In this document: positions 36,328 to 44,062 of the stretch, in pieces
Layout of the letters: every line of letters starts with the position of its first letter
How positions within the stretch are numbered: the stretch's first letter is position 1
Assembly: GCF_900090105.1 (NCBI RefSeq)
Contig: NZ_FMDM01000019.1
Span: forward strand, 44,112-108,111
DNA length: 64,000 nt
Reading direction: 5' to 3'
Origin: Micromonospora humi
Lineage (GTDB): Bacteria > Actinomycetota > Actinomycetes > Mycobacteriales > Micromonosporaceae
The notes under the pieces: generated by a model
What the model was told of the DNA's origin: nothing
Seen by the model: only the letters and a program-made list of their open reading frames with translations
The model's database searches: none
Translations under genes and position numbers: made by a program

Positions 36328-37692
36328 TCAGAGGCGCTCGAAGCCACGCACCAGCTCCCAGTCCGTGACCGCGGCGTCGAAGGCGGCCAGCTCGACCTTC
36401 GCGTTGTTGGCGTAGTGGGCCACCACCTCGTCGCCGAACGCCTCCCGGGCCACCGCCGACCCCTGCCAGAGGTCGAACGCGTCGCGCAGCGTGCCGGGAA
36501 CCCGCTCGGCGGCCGGGTCGTCGTAGGCGTTGCCGGTGCACTCGTCCGGCAACTCCAGTTCGTGCTCGATGCCGTGCACCGCGCCGGCCACCAGCGCGGC
36601 GATTGCCAGGTAGGGGTTGACGTCGGCGCCCGGGACGCGGTTCTCCACCCGCATTCCCTGCCCGTGCCCGACCAGCCGCAGCGCGCAGGTGCGGTTGTCG
36701 GTGCCCCAGCGCAGCGCGGTCGGCGCGAACGAGCCGGGCTGGTACCGCTTGTAGGAGTTGACGTTCGGCGCGAAGAGGAGACTGAACTCGCGCATCGTGG
36801 CGAGCAGCCCGGCCAGCACCCGCTGCCCGGTCACGCTCAGGTGCGCCGGCCCGTCGCCGAGCATCGCCGACGAACCGGCGGCGTCGCGCAGCGAGAAGTG
36901 GATGTGGCACGAGTTGCCCTCGCGCGCGTTGGGCTTGGCCATGAACGTGATCGACATACCCTCCTGGGCGGCGATCTCCTTCGCCCCGTTCTTGTAGACG
37001 ACGTGGTGGTCGGCGCAGGCCACCGCCTCGTCGTAGCGGAAGGCGATCTCGTGCTGGCCGAGGTTGCACTCGCCCTTCGCGCTCTCCGGGGTGAGCCCGG
37101 CGCCGGCCATCTCGGTGCGGATGCGGCGCAGCAGCGGCTCCACCCGGGCGGTGCCGAGCAGCGAGTAGTCGACGTTGTACTGGTTCGCCGGGGTCAGCTC
37201 GCGGTAGCCGCGCCGCCACGCCTCCTCGTACGAGTCGCGGTAGAGCACGAACTCCAGCTCGGTGCCGGCGTACGCGGTCAACCCGTGCCCGGCCAGCCGG
37301 TCGAGCTGCCGGCGCAGGATCTGCCGGGGGGAGGCGACCACCGGGCCGGAGCCGTCCAACCACTCCAGGTCGGCCAGCACCAGCGCGGAGCCGGGCTGCC
37401 ACGGCGTGCGGCACAACGTGTTCAGGTCGGGGCGCATGGCGAAGTCGCCGTAGCCGCGTTCCCAGCTCGACATCGCGTACCCGTCGACGGTGTTCATGTC
37501 CACGTCCACGGCGAGCAGGTAGTTGCAGCCCTCACTGCCGTTCTCCACCACCTGGTCGAGGAAGAACGGCGCGTGGATCCGCTTGCCCTGCAGGCGGCCC
37601 TGCATGTCGGTGAGGGCGAGCACCACCGTGTCGATCTCGCCCTCGGCGACGGCGACCCGCAACTGCTCCAGGGAGAACGGCGTTCTACTCAT
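36328..37692 (-). CDS. Glutamine synthetase-family gamma-glutamyl-amine ligase (PuuA/GlnA3/GlnA4-like)
   Basis: ATG 37692 has GGAGG 7 bp upstream and gives 454 aa. The N-terminal beta-grasp part (LRVAVAEGEIDTVVLALTDM) and catalytic segments are present: GTELEFVLYRD with metal Glu, ESAKGECNLGQHEIAFRYDE, GNSCHIHFSL, NSYKRYQPGSFAPT and VENRVPGADVNPYLAIAALV. It lacks the adenylylation-site Tyr of GlnA, so it is a GS-like ligase that adds glutamate to an amine. The downstream genes (ALDH, SDR, PuuD-type hydrolase) complete an amine-to-acid route. The amine could be putrescine or ethanolamine. Confidence 0.93.
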   Translation of the reverse strand: MSRTPFSLEQLRVAVAEGEIDTVVLALTDMQGRLQGKRIHAPFFLDQVVENGSEGCNYLLAVDVDMNTVDGYAMSSWERGYGDFAMRPDLNTLCRTPWQPGSALVLADLEWLDGSGPVVASPRQILRRQLDRLAGHGLTAYAGTELEFVLYRDSYEEAWRRGYRELTPANQYNVDYSLLGTARVEPLLRRIRTEMAGAGLTPESAKGECNLGQHEIAFRYDEAVACADHHVVYKNGAKEIAAQEGMSITFMAKPNAREGNSCHIHFSLRDAAGSSAMLGDGPAHLSVTGQRVLAGLLATMREFSLLFAPNVNSYKRYQPGSFAPTALRWGTDNRTCALRLVGHGQGMRVENRVPGADVNPYLAIAALVAGAVHGIEHELELPDECTGNAYDDPAAERVPGTLRDAFDLWQGSAVAREAFGDEVVAHYANNAKVELAAFDAAVTDWELVRGFERL

Positions 37693-37712
37693 CAGGGGGC
37701 CTCCATCACCAA

Positions 37713-37741
37713 GGTCTACTGGCAAACCGGATCACCGTCAA
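37713..37741 (-). promoter_or_regulatory. Candidate promoter of the gamma-glutamyl operon
   Basis: On the minus strand TTGACG (37741-37736) and TAGACC (37718-37713) are separated by 17 bp, close to the sigma-70-like consensus of actinomycetes. The transcript would start about 10-15 bp before the ribosome binding site of the ligase gene (GGAGG near 37701). Confidence 0.45.
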
Positions 37742-37780
37742 TGCCCCGGTGGGGCCGGGGGCGAAACGCGAGGAGTGCAC

Positions 37781-38959
37781 ATGCGTCGTCGGATCGTCGC
37801 GGCTGCCGCCGCCGTCCTCGCGATCGGGTTCGGCGCCACCGACGCCCGCGCCGACCGGCAGCCCACCGGTCACCCCGCGGGACCGCTCGTCGCCACCGCC
37901 CCGCAGCCGGACCTGGTCGACCTGCGCCCGGCCGGCTTCGAGCGGCACGTCGACAGGCGCGCGGCGGTCGGCTACGACCTGGCGAACCCGCGGGTGGTCG
38001 CCTCCGGGCTGGCGGTGCCCTGGGGGCTGGCCTTCCTGCCCGACGGCAGCGCCCTGGTCGCCCAGCGGGATCTGGGCACCATCCTCCGGGTGCGCCCGGG
38101 CCGGCCCGCGCAGCAGGTGGCGCGCGTCGCCGACGTGGTCGCCGGCGGCGAGGCCGGCCTGCTCGGGCTCGCCGTCTCCCCCGGCTACCGGTGGGACCGG
38201 TGGGTCTACGCCGCCTACACCACCGCCGCCGACATCCGCGTGGTCCGGTTCCGGCTGGCCGCGACGCCCGTCCCGCAGGTGCTCGTCAGCGGCATCCCCC
38301 GGGCCACCTTCCACGACGGCGGGCGGATCGCGTTCGGCCCCGACGGCATGCTCTACGTGGGCGTCGGCGACGCCGGGGTACCCGCCCGCGCCCAGGACCT
38401 GACCAGCCGCAACGGCAAGATCCTGCGGATCCGCCCGGACGGCGCGGTGCCGGCGGACAACCCGTTCCCCGGCTCGCCGGTCTACAGCTACGGCCACCGC
38501 AATGTGCAGGGGCTCGCCTGGGACCGGCACGGCCGGATGTTCGCCACCGAGTTCGGGCAGAGCACCTGGGACGAGGTGAACCGGATCGTGCCGGGCGGCA
38601 ACTACGGCTGGCCGGTGGTGGAGGGTGTCGCCGGCGACAGCCGGTTCCGGGACCCGGTGGTCGTGTGGCCGCCCGCCCAGGCGTCACCGAGCGGCGCCGC
38701 GTTCGCCCGGGGCACGCTCTACGTGGCCGCGCTGCGCGGCACCCGGCTGTGGACGATCCCGGTCGACGCCGCCGGCGAGGTCGGCGTACCGGTGGCGGAG
38801 CTGGTCGGGACGTACGGCCGCCTGCGTACCGTCGCGGTCGCCCCGGACGGCGCACTCTGGGTGACCACCAGCAACCGCGAGCCGCGCGGCGTCCCGCCGG
38901 CGGCCGACGACGACCGCATCCTCCGCTTCCCGCGCACCCACCCCCAACCCCCGGCCTAG
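37781..38959 (+). CDS. Secreted PQQ-dependent sugar dehydrogenase (glucose/sorbosone type)
   Basis: ATG 37781, preceded by GAGGAG, gives 392 aa. A signal peptide (MRRRIVAAAAAVLAIGFGAT, cleavage after DARA near residue 24) sends it outside. The mature part is a six-bladed beta-propeller of the GSDH family: SGLAVPWGLAFLPDGSALVA, GGEAGLLGLAVSPGY, YVGVGDAG, YSYGHRNVQGLAWD with catalytic-like His/Arg and NYGWPVVEGV. The family oxidises aldoses, with PQQ as cofactor in some members only. It is divergent from the ligase gene; a direct pathway link is not evident. Confidence 0.9.
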   Translation: MRRRIVAAAAAVLAIGFGATDARADRQPTGHPAGPLVATAPQPDLVDLRPAGFERHVDRRAAVGYDLANPRVVASGLAVPWGLAFLPDGSALVAQRDLGTILRVRPGRPAQQVARVADVVAGGEAGLLGLAVSPGYRWDRWVYAAYTTAADIRVVRFRLAATPVPQVLVSGIPRATFHDGGRIAFGPDGMLYVGVGDAGVPARAQDLTSRNGKILRIRPDGAVPADNPFPGSPVYSYGHRNVQGLAWDRHGRMFATEFGQSTWDEVNRIVPGGNYGWPVVEGVAGDSRFRDPVVVWPPAQASPSGAAFARGTLYVAALRGTRLWTIPVDAAGEVGVPVAELVGTYGRLRTVAVAPDGALWVTTSNREPRGVPPAADDDRILRFPRTHPQPPA

Positions 38960-38977
38960 ACCCCGGCGCCTCGGCCG

Positions 38978-39598
38978 TCAGCGTGCCCCGTACCGCGCGA
39001 CCGTGGTGCGAACGGCTTCCTCCACGACCGCGGTCGTGCGGGCAGGGGTCACCGTCCAGTCCGGGAGCAGAAGGCTCGGCCAGAACAGATAGTTGGAGAT
39101 CATGCCGAGGAACTGGGTGGCGGCCAGCTCCGGGTCGGCGACGTCTGCCGTTCCCGCGTCGCGCTCGGCCAGGAGATAGATCCGGACGGTCTCGAAGTAC
39201 GGCAGTTTGCCCTGCGAGAAGTGCGCCCTGGCCAGCTCGGGAAAGCGCGGTAGCTCGGCGATGACGATGCGGAACAGGTCGGTCATCTCCGGCTGGCCCA
39301 ACAGCGTCGCGTAGCGCCGTCCCAGAACGGTGAGACCGGCCGTCAGGTCACCGGCGGGCGGCACGTCGGCGACGTCGTTCCCGGCCCACGAGTCCCCGAC
39401 GATGGCATCGAACAATGCCGCCTTCGTCGGAAACTGCTTGAACAGCGTCGCTTTCGACACGCCGGCGCTGTCGGCGATACGGGCCAGTGACGCCCGGTCG
39501 TAGCCCAGTTCGAGGAAGAGTTCGGTGGCGGCTCGGACGATGAGCGCGCGCTTCTCCTGCGCCACGCGCTGGTGGTAGGCCGAGGGCGCTGGGGTCAT
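38978..39598 (-). CDS. TetR family transcriptional regulator
   Basis: A 206-aa protein. The N-terminal helix-turn-helix occupies about residues 12-60: EKRALIVRAATELFLELGYD, then RASLARIADSAGVSKATLFK. The C-terminal ligand domain ends near 195. The gene is divergent from an SDR gene across 124 bp with two copies of the same palindrome, so autoregulation and SDR repression are likely. The base composition seems slightly less GC-rich than flanks. Confidence 0.93.
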   Translation of the reverse strand: MTPAPSAYHQRVAQEKRALIVRAATELFLELGYDRASLARIADSAGVSKATLFKQFPTKAALFDAIVGDSWAGNDVADVPPAGDLTAGLTVLGRRYATLLGQPEMTDLFRIVIAELPRFPELARAHFSQGKLPYFETVRIYLLAERDAGTADVADPELAATQFLGMISNYLFWPSLLLPDWTVTPARTTAVVEEAVRTTVARYGAR

Positions 39599-39614
39599 CC
39601 GCCCATCATAGAGA

Positions 39615-39681
39615 GGTGAGTGGGTTGACTCACCACGAGCCGGAGCGTAGCGTCGGCGTGGTGAGTCACTCGACTCACCAC
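39615..39681. promoter_or_regulatory. Twin TetR operators between divergent TetR and SDR genes
   Basis: Site 1: GGTGAGT (39615-39621), 6 bp, ACTCACC (39628-39634). Site 2: GTGGTGAGTC (39658-39667), 4 bp, GACTCACCAC (39672-39681), a perfect 10-bp inverted repeat. The core spacing GGTGAGT-6-ACTCACC is identical in both sites. They lie 45 bp apart centre to centre. Confidence 0.8.
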
Positions 39682-39722
39682 CTGCTCCCGGGTGTCGTTC
39701 CTCGTACCCCTCGGAGGATCCG

Positions 39723-40502
39723 ATGTCTCGCTTCGCCGATCAGACCGTGCTCGTGACCGGTGGCACCGGCGGGCAGGGGGCCAGCCACGTCCGCGCCCTG
39801 CACGCCGAAGGCGCCAACGTCGTCATCACCGGCATCGATGCCGGACGTGGCGCCGGCCTCGCCGCCGAATTGGGAGACCGGGCGCTCTTCGTCCGACTCG
39901 ACGTGTCCCAGGAGGAGTCGTGGACCGCCGCCGTCGCGGAGACCGAGAAGGCCTTCGGTGCGCTCACGATCCTGGTCAACAACGCCGGGGTGCAGAACCC
40001 GCCGGCCCTCATCGAGTCCACCGACCGGGCCACCTGGGCCCGTATCCTCGACATCAACCTCACCGGCACCTTCCTCGGCATCAAGGCAGCCGCCCCGGCG
40101 CTGCGGCGCGCGGGCGGAGGAGCGATCGTCAACATCGCCTCCACCATGGGCATCGGCGGCACCGCCTTCTACGCGCCCTATGTCGCCAGCAAATGGGCGG
40201 TTCGAGGGCTCACCCGGACCGCTGCCCTCGAGTTGGGCCGCGACGGTGTCCGCGTCAACGCGATCCACCCCGGCGTTGTCGCCACCCCGTTCATCACCGA
40301 GCCGGCGGCCGGCAGCGACGCCCCGATCGCCGACTTCTACTCACCCGAACCGTTCGCCGTCCCGCGACTCGGGCAGCCCGCCGACATCACGGCGCTGCTG
40401 CTGTTCCTCGTCTCGCCGCAGGCGGCGTTCATCACCGGCGCCGAGTACGTCATCGACGGCGGCCTGCTCCTCGGCCCCGCACTGCAGAAGGAAGCCGCAT
40501 GA
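39723..40502 (+). CDS. SDR family oxidoreductase under TetR control
   Basis: ATG 39723, with AGGA at -7, gives a 259-aa protein. TGGTGGQG (12-19) is the cofactor loop, NNAG is at 86-89, and the catalytic residues are Ser140, Tyr153 and Lys157 (YVASKWAVRG). The cofactor loop has a Gly-rich variant with Gln, typical for classical SDRs; the substrate is unknown. It is divergent from the TetR gene, with which it shares the operators, so induction by its substrate is probable. Confidence 0.92.
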   Translation: MSRFADQTVLVTGGTGGQGASHVRALHAEGANVVITGIDAGRGAGLAAELGDRALFVRLDVSQEESWTAAVAETEKAFGALTILVNNAGVQNPPALIESTDRATWARILDINLTGTFLGIKAAAPALRRAGGGAIVNIASTMGIGGTAFYAPYVASKWAVRGLTRTAALELGRDGVRVNAIHPGVVATPFITEPAAGSDAPIADFYSPEPFAVPRLGQPADITALLLFLVSPQAAFITGAEYVIDGGLLLGPALQKEAA

Positions 40503-40530
40503 ACCCCCGCGAGCCCGCACGGCGAGGGGG

Positions 40531-42102
40531 TCAGGAGGGTGGGACGGGGTCGGGGGTGTCGTGCTCCTCGACGGTGCGGCGGGGGCCGGTGAACCACGTA
40601 CGGGCCGACGCGTACCACCAGATCGCGACGCCGAGCAGCACGCCACCGATCGCCAGCGGGGCGTAGTTCACCGCGGTCCAGGAGAAGTCGGCGTTGCCCG
40701 GCACACCGGCCGGGACGATCGGCAGCACGAAGTAGACCGAGATGATCGCGATCTCCACCACCGCGATCCAGCCGAGCACCTTGTAGCGCCGGCCGAGCGT
40801 CCACGGCCCCGGCACGAACCGGTCGCCCATCCGCAGCCGCAGGAAGATCGGGATGATGAAGGACAGGTAGAGCCCGATCACCGCCACCGACACCACCGCG
40901 TAGAACGCGACCGGGATGCCACCGCGCTGGTAGAGCGCGGGCAGGGTGAGCACCAGCCCGGCCAGCGTGGCGCCGATAATGGCGTTGACCGGCGTGCCGT
41001 TGCGGTTGACCCTGGACCAGAGCCGCCAGCCGGGCACCGCCCGGTCCCGGCTGAACGCGTACGCCATCCGCGACATCGAGGTCACGCAGCTCATCCCGCA
41101 GAAGAACTGCCCGATGGTGGAGATGATGATGACCGCCTTGAAGAAGAACGGGGTCAGCGCGGTCTCGAAGATCGCCCCGGAGAAGCCACCGGCGGAGTTG
41201 ATGGCGTCGACGTCGGTGGCGGCGAACAGGAACGCGAGCAGCAGGATCCAGCCGCCCACCGCGGAATAGAAGATCGACCGCCACAGCCCCTGCGCGGCGG
41301 CCTTCGACGCGCCCCGGGTCTCCTCGGAGACGTGCGCGCAGGCGTCGAAGCCGGTGATCGTGTACTGGGTGAGCAGGAAGCCCAGCGGCAGCACGTAGAA
41401 CCAGAACGTCAGCCCGCCGGTGTCACCGTCACCGAAGCCGGAGTTGTTGAACCGCTCGGTGAACACGAACCGGAAGCTCTGGTGGTCGTCCGGGACCAGG
41501 ACCAGGATCAGCACCACCGCGGCCGCGCCGGCCACGTGCCACCAGACCGAGACGTTCTGGAGTACGTCGATGATGTGGTGCCCGTAGATGTTGATCAGAC
41601 CGTGCAGCGCGAGGATCACCACGAACAGCCCGAACGTCTGGTGCCCGGTGCCGGCCCAGCCGTCGAAGAGCGCCGACAGCGTCAGGTTGAGGAAGGTGGC
41701 GCAGCCGTAGTCGACGGAGGCGGTCACCGCGACCAGGCCGATCAGGTTGAGCCACCCGGTGAACCAGCCGTGCACCGGCCGCCCCATCGTCGCCGCCCAC
41801 CAGTAGATGCCGCCCGCCGTCGGGTACGCCGACACCAACTCGGCCAGGCAGAACCCGATGATCAGGATGAACATCGAGATCAGCGGCCAGCCCCAGGAGA
41901 TCGCGATCGGGCCGCCGTTGTTCCACGCCTGGCCGAACGTGGTGAAGCAGCCGGCCAGGATCGAGATGATCGAGAACGAGATGGCGAAGTTGGAGAAGCC
42001 GCTCCACTTGCGGCGCAGCTCCTGCTTGTAGCCGAGTTCGGCGAGTCGTCGGGCGTCGTCGTCCATCGGCTGCTCGGCGGTCGGCGCGGGCGTCGTGGCC
42101 AC
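40531..42102 (-). CDS. APC superfamily amino acid/amine permease
   Basis: GTG 42102 gives 523 aa with about twelve membrane helices. It opens with a polar segment LAELGYKQELRRKWSGFSNF and then AISFSIISILAGCFTTFGQAW, typical of the bacterial/fungal amino-acid-choline (GabP/BAT1) group. Later come LAELVSAYPTAGGIYWW and SRMAYAFSRDRAVPGW. Substrates in this group include GABA, choline and other amines. It faces the TetR/SDR pair tail to tail and may supply the amine used by the gamma-glutamyl operon 3 kb away, which is inference. Confidence 0.9.
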   Translation of the reverse strand: MATTPAPTAEQPMDDDARRLAELGYKQELRRKWSGFSNFAISFSIISILAGCFTTFGQAWNNGGPIAISWGWPLISMFILIIGFCLAELVSAYPTAGGIYWWAATMGRPVHGWFTGWLNLIGLVAVTASVDYGCATFLNLTLSALFDGWAGTGHQTFGLFVVILALHGLINIYGHHIIDVLQNVSVWWHVAGAAAVVLILVLVPDDHQSFRFVFTERFNNSGFGDGDTGGLTFWFYVLPLGFLLTQYTITGFDACAHVSEETRGASKAAAQGLWRSIFYSAVGGWILLLAFLFAATDVDAINSAGGFSGAIFETALTPFFFKAVIIISTIGQFFCGMSCVTSMSRMAYAFSRDRAVPGWRLWSRVNRNGTPVNAIIGATLAGLVLTLPALYQRGGIPVAFYAVVSVAVIGLYLSFIIPIFLRLRMGDRFVPGPWTLGRRYKVLGWIAVVEIAIISVYFVLPIVPAGVPGNADFSWTAVNYAPLAIGGVLLGVAIWWYASARTWFTGPRRTVEEHDTPDPVPPS

Positions 42103-42307
42103 TGCACACCTCCTCGAGGCGAGTGCTCGCAGTCTGCTCTTCGCCGATCAAGGTGGTCAATACCCGGGCCGGGTAAATGCGTTGTCCCGTCGCTCCGCCG
42201 GAGGCATGCTTGAAGCCGTGACCAGGCCCGACCCGACGGGCCGGCGCCGGGCGCTCGGCAACGCCCGGTCCGCGGCGGCGCGCGGCGTCCACCTCTCTCT
42301 CACTGAT

Positions 42308-42326
42308 GTACGGCGTTCCGCCGTAC
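42308..42326 (-). terminator. Short hairpin after the UbiA gene
   Basis: GTACGGCG (42308-42315) and CGCCGTAC (42319-42326) pair around TTC, 25 bp beyond the UbiA stop on the minus strand. The rest of the gap 42103-42350 is the upstream region of the APC permease; nothing else is certain in it. Confidence 0.55.
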
Positions 42327-42350
42327 CCCGGACGCCCGCGTCGCCGCACC

Positions 42351-43400
42351 TCACGCCGGGCCGGCGGCGATCCACCAGGTCAGGAAGTCCCCCGCCGGCA
42401 CCGCGAAGAGCAGGCAGACCCCGGCCAGCCTGGGAATGGACGGCCGGCGCACGGCCACCGCGTAGCCGGCGATCAGCACCGACGCCCACAGGTCCTGCAG
42501 GGTCCACGAGTCCCGCCGCACCAGAACGCCCAGGTGACAGCAGACCAGCCACACCCCGGTCGCGGCCGCCCAGAGCGCCAGACCGGCGCGCCGGCATCGG
42601 CGCGTACCCCAGCGCACCGCCGCCGTGGTGTCCCCGGCCGCGGTGTCCGCGTCGACGTCCAGCACGGTCGTCGGCAGGTAGAGCGCGGCCACCAGCAGCA
42701 GACCCAGCACCGCCACGAGCACCGGATAGCTGGTGACCGGCCGGTGCAGGGACCACCCGGCCAGCGGCGCGAGCACCCCCACGGCGAGCGCGTTGGCGGC
42801 GACGTCCAGACCCGGCCGGGTCTTGAGGCGTACCGGTGGGGTGCTGTAGGCCCACCCGAGCAGCAGCACCAGGGCCGTGCCCAGGGCGAACGCCGGCCCG
42901 ATCGCGGTGACCGTGAGCGCGAGCGCCGCGACGGTGGCCCCGACGTGCCAGCGGAGCAGGTCGGCCTCGGTGAGCAGGCCGATGACCAGCGGCGCGGTCG
43001 CCTTGCGCGGGTTGCGGCGGTCGCTGGGCAGGTCGTGCCGGTCGTTGACGGTGAGCACGGCGGTCCACAGCAGCGGCCCGAGCACGACCAGTGCCACCAG
43101 TGACCGCGGCAGCGCCGCGGTCGGCGGCAGCCAGGTGCGCGTGGCGAGCACCGACCCGGCGTACGCGGCGGCCCAGCCCAACGGCCAGAACCAGGGCCGG
43201 GTCAGGCGCAGCAGCGCCCACGTCCGGGCCGCGCGCCGGTGGACGGCGGGGCGGTGCGACGTCTCGGTCCGGCCGGCCGGTGGGCCGGCGGCGGGGTGCC
43301 GCAGCGTCGCGGTGCGGGTGCCGGCTCGACGGGTTGCGGCACGTGGCAGCGCCCGGACGCGGGTCGCTCGCCGGCGGCCCGTCGGGTGAGGGAGGACCAT
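42351..43400 (-). CDS. UbiA family prenyltransferase
   Basis: ATG 43400 gives 349 aa; GTG 43439 is in frame and would add 13 residues, with no clear ribosome binding site for either. An Arg/Ala-rich cytoplasmic leader of about 60 residues precedes about eight membrane helices. The two aspartate motifs of UbiA are visible: NDRHDLPSDRRNPRK (NDxxD-x3-D) and DVDADTAAGDTTAA. The enzyme should transfer a prenyl group from a diphosphate to a lipid-soluble acceptor, for example in quinone, heme or natural product synthesis. No partner in the neighbourhood tells which. Confidence 0.85.
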   Translation of the reverse strand: MVLPHPTGRRRATRVRALPRAATRRAGTRTATLRHPAAGPPAGRTETSHRPAVHRRAARTWALLRLTRPWFWPLGWAAAYAGSVLATRTWLPPTAALPRSLVALVVLGPLLWTAVLTVNDRHDLPSDRRNPRKATAPLVIGLLTEADLLRWHVGATVAALALTVTAIGPAFALGTALVLLLGWAYSTPPVRLKTRPGLDVAANALAVGVLAPLAGWSLHRPVTSYPVLVAVLGLLLVAALYLPTTVLDVDADTAAGDTTAAVRWGTRRCRRAGLALWAAATGVWLVCCHLGVLVRRDSWTLQDLWASVLIAGYAVAVRRPSIPRLAGVCLLFAVPAGDFLTWWIAAGPA

Positions 43401-43481
43401 GGGACCGACGCTAGGGACCGGCCGGGCCGGTGACGTCACGCCCGCGGACCAACCGCCTCCCCCGCGACGGGGATCGGCGCG

Positions 43482-43982
43482 TCAGGCGAACAGCAGGCCG
43501 GCCACCCAGAGCGCGCCGATCACCATGCCCGCCATGAACTCGACCAGCATGGACAGCCCGGCCGCCTTGAGCGCCTGCACGGTGGCCGGCCAGGCCAGCT
43601 TGTTGCTGCCCAGCCGCAGCAGCTCCGCCCCCCAGATCCCGGCGACGAAGCCGATCGGCAGCCCGATCACCGGGATGACGAAGAACCCGATCACGCCGAG
43701 CAGCGCGCCGGCCAGCAGCGAGCGGGTGGGCACGCCGGTCCGCTTCAGGTTCCGCCCCGGCCAGAGGTACTTGACCACGGTGCCGCCCGCGGCGACCACC
43801 GTGGCGGCGGCCAGCACCGCCCAGCGGCCCGCGCCGGCGTCGCCGAACAACGCCCACACCAGCACGCCGCCCCAGCACAGCGGCAGCGCCGGCAGGCCGG
43901 GCACCACCACGCCGGCCAGCCCGGCCAGGATGGCGAGCGCGGCGACCAGCGACACCACGGCCTGCGAATCGGTCAGACTCAC
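43482..43982 (-). CDS. DUF456 membrane protein
   Basis: A 166-aa protein starting GTG 43982 (VSLTDSQAVVSLVAALAILA). It has about four membrane segments with the DUF456 pattern: LAILAGLAGVVVPGLPALPL, TVVAAGGTVVKYLWPGRNLK, GALLGVIGFFVIPVIGLPIG, and VEFMAGMVIGALWVAGLL. The repeated Gly-rich glycine-zipper-like helices are normal for the family. The function is unknown. The GGGGCCCC/TTAAC repeat begins 23 bp upstream. Confidence 0.88.
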   Translation of the reverse strand: MSLTDSQAVVSLVAALAILAGLAGVVVPGLPALPLCWGGVLVWALFGDAGAGRWAVLAAATVVAAGGTVVKYLWPGRNLKRTGVPTRSLLAGALLGVIGFFVIPVIGLPIGFVAGIWGAELLRLGSNKLAWPATVQALKAAGLSMLVEFMAGMVIGALWVAGLLFA

Positions 43983-44005
43983 CGTGTTCCTCTCGTCGGT
44001 GCGAA

Positions 44006-44062
44006 CTGTTAACAGGGGGCCCCGCCTCTACCGAAAGCGTTAAGCGGGGGCCCTTCCTTACC
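44006..44062 (-). repeat. GGTAAGG-GGGGCCCC-TTAAC dispersed element, copy 1
   Basis: Read on the minus strand this 57-bp element is GGTAAGG, GGGCCCCC, TTAACGC, a short variable part, GGTAGAGGC, GGGGCCCC, TTAACAG. The TAA within GGTAAGG is the stop codon of the PAS-GGDEF-EAL gene. It matches copy 2 at 50021-50077 closely. Confidence 0.8.

Noticed and set aside
34912..39264. 1450-aa plus-strand open frame
   Set aside because: It runs antisense to ALDH and the ligase and out of frame through the sugar dehydrogenase gene. High GC removes stop codons; no domain is visible.
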